Source: Myroides marinus (lineage in GTDB: Bacteria > Bacteroidota > Bacteroidia > Flavobacteriales > Flavobacteriaceae). Taken from it: a stretch of 64,000 bases of DNA. Location of the stretch: positions 95,136-159,135 of the forward strand of contig NZ_FNYS01000006.1 in NCBI RefSeq assembly GCF_900109075.1, read 5' to 3'. Positions 62,761 to 64,000 of this stretch are shown in pieces. Numbering within the stretch: position 1 is the stretch's first letter; each line of letters starts with the position of its first letter. A program made the translations under genes and the position numbers. Below the pieces are notes generated by a model. That model made no database searches, was not told where the DNA came from, and saw nothing but the letters and a program-made list of their open reading frames with translations.

Positions 62761-63204
62761 TTAAAACTTAGAATTAATAGGAATATTAAAGCGTATAGAA
62801 GTTGTAAACCCTTTGATAGGGCGGTAGTCTGTCTTATCAGCAATAGGTAGACCATATCCTAAGTCCACTTCAAATAAGGTAAAGAGTGACAACCCAACTT
62901 TCGGAGTTATGGTATAGGGTGTAATCTCAGCTCGTCCAAAAGCACCTATGTAATACATATCAGAATAATAAGCCACAGCTACTTCTGGAATAACTGCATA
63001 TTTGCCCTGTGTCCACGTAAAGTTGGCTGTTGCATCTACCTTAAGTATATTAGTATTATTAATTTCTGTTGCATAATAACCACCTACTTTTACAATACTT
63101 CCTTTTTGGTATTGATAACTCACCGAAGGCCCCCACAGGCTATTTTGCGCCTGAAGAGTTGATGTACCTATTAGTAGACATACAAAGATTAAGATAATTC
63201 TCAT
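62761..63204 (-). CDS. Unknown exported protein, small barrel-like
   Basis: 147 residues with a signal peptide (MRIILIFVCLLIGTSTLQAQ). The mature part alternates short aromatic strands (GPSVSYQYQKGSIVKVGGYY, then VDLGYGLPIADKTDY and RFNIPINSKF at the end), as in small outer-membrane barrels. No family is recognised. It stands alone. Confidence 0.7.
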   Translation of the reverse strand: MRIILIFVCLLIGTSTLQAQNSLWGPSVSYQYQKGSIVKVGGYYATEINNTNILKVDATANFTWTQGKYAVIPEVAVAYYSDMYYIGAFGRAEITPYTITPKVGLSLFTLFEVDLGYGLPIADKTDYRPIKGFTTSIRFNIPINSKF

Positions 63205-63269
63205 CGCGATGTTGTTTTTTGATTTATAAAGAAACTTATTAATTTGGGTAGTTAGAGTAGTTTAATAAA

Positions 63270-63824
63270 TTACAATGTTTTACTTCCTTTGGTTTCTACT
63301 GCTTTAATAATCCATTCTTCAAAGGTTCGCCAAGATTTCAACTCATCAGACGTTTCTACATATTCTTCAAGAGGGTATTCGTGACAAAAGACATCATAAT
63401 TATTCTCCTCATTTTTCGTTGTACAGAAACCCATCCAATCTCCCATAGAACAATGAGTCCCTATCATGATAAACTGGTCTGTAATTACTTCATCGGCTTC
63501 TAATATTTCATGTTGTATGACTTGTATATTTTCCTGTAATTCAACTAAGTTATATATCTCAAAGCTGGGTAAGTACTCAGAGATAAAGAATTGCCCACAA
63601 CCGATCTCTTCTAAAAACAGGTAATAAGTAGGAGGTAATAAGTTATGAGTAAGCGACTTAATGGTCGTTAACTCTTCTTCTGAAATCGGTTGAGTATTAA
63701 AGCGTAAATACTCAGTTTCTGTAATTTCTTGTCCATTAATCCATTTAGTTCTATTTAGAATAGCTTCATTCTTTATAATCCATTCTTTTAGTATATGCAG
63801 CGAATTGATAAACTCTCTTGTCAT
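63270..63824 (-). CDS. SMI1/KNR4 (SUKH) family protein
   Basis: 184 residues. The SUKH core is visible: PISEEELTTIKSLTHNLLPP, YYLFLEEIGCGQFF and, later, MIGTHCSMGDWMGFCT. Members often serve as immunity proteins to polymorphic toxins. It is the third SUKH locus of the window (with the pseudogene at 21252 and the gene at 57194). No toxin is adjacent. Confidence 0.88.
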   Translation of the reverse strand: MTREFINSLHILKEWIIKNEAILNRTKWINGQEITETEYLRFNTQPISEEELTTIKSLTHNLLPPTYYLFLEEIGCGQFFISEYLPSFEIYNLVELQENIQVIQHEILEADEVITDQFIMIGTHCSMGDWMGFCTTKNEENNYDVFCHEYPLEEYVETSDELKSWRTFEEWIIKAVETKGSKTL

Positions 63825-64000
63825 TCTTGTTGATTTAATGTAATAGGTTAAGTCAGCTTAAGAGGTAAAATTACTTCTTATAAATGATATAACAGTCCCC
63901 GAAAGTAGTGGGTTTATATTTAATACGTAAGAAGAAGGAAACTATTGTACAGTTTTATTATACTTTTGTAACAGAATTCACAAGTTAGACTCTATATAAT
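63825..64000. other. Right edge of the window, no gene seen
   Basis: About 175 AT-rich bases upstream of the SUKH gene; nothing recognisable apart from the presumed promoter. Confidence 0.4.

Overview
The window looks like the chromosome of an AT-rich Bacteroidetes bacterium of the family Flavobacteriaceae. The evidence is the TTTG-N19-TAnnTTTG promoter in front of the tRNA-Ser gene, the lack of clear Shine-Dalgarno sites, and the gene families present (ISAon1-type transposase, RteC, PRTRC genes, flavobacterial-type Nth). Myroides is my best guess at genus; this is inference, not a database result.

Layout. 1-5.7 kb is core chromosome: the 5' part of uvrA, an ECF sigma factor with a small downstream ORF, nth, a secreted serine-hydrolase-like protein that appears catalytically dead, and tRNA-Ser(UGA). 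5.8-8.1 kb is an ISAon1-type insertion sequence plus two decayed relatives. 7.5-13.3 kb is a loose set of small accessory genes (membrane proteins, a methyltransferase, two GNAT acetyltransferases) separated by long AT-rich gaps, some holding hairpin-forming repeats. 13.6-21.7 kb holds an AraC regulator beside a frameshifted TCR/Tet-type efflux gene, a 38-bp perfect palindrome, an alpha/beta hydrolase, an orphan PTS IIC, a SIMPL protein and immunity-like genes (DUF2004, a truncated SMI1/KNR4).

About 21.9-53.5 kb is a degenerate integrative element. It runs from a tyrosine integrase through ssb, a DUF932 gene and a PRTRC cluster (E, C, an unknown gene in the F position, B, truncated ThiF). At the far end it has ORF6N, topB, a DUF3945 gene, two small HTH genes and rteC. 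An imperfect direct repeat, TTACTAA[T/A]TCGTTACC, flanks it and may be attL/attR. No conjugation genes remain. The middle is replaced by an IS21-family element (29530-32155) that cuts off both the ThiF gene and a TOPRIM gene, followed by a cargo block. The cargo is a TetR-controlled stress/redox cluster: DoxX, TetR, Ohr/OsmC, MDR reductase, old yellow enzyme, Fe-alcohol dehydrogenase, aldo-keto reductase, DJ-1/PfpI, with an ABM monooxygenase after it. Both its transcription units carry the same AATGAACGTTC(A/G)TT operator. Further on are an esterase, a catalase-like gene, and a chimeric junction where a Dyp peroxidase and a multicopper oxidase, pointing away from each other, have both lost their N-termini.

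53.5-64 kb is chromosome again: an FAH/MBL-fold operon divergent from an AraC regulator, two SMI1/KNR4 genes, an azoreductase, an ECF42-like sigma factor with its DGPF/YCII partner, an HxlR regulator divergent from a flavodoxin-fold quinone reductase, PhzF, and unknown genes.

The most interesting items are the truncated PRTRC (ubiquitin-like) module with its unknown F-position gene, the two-operator TetR redox regulon, the chimeric Dyp/multicopper oxidase junction, the 38-bp palindrome, the catalytically dead beta-lactamase-fold protein, and the attC-like intergenic hairpins.
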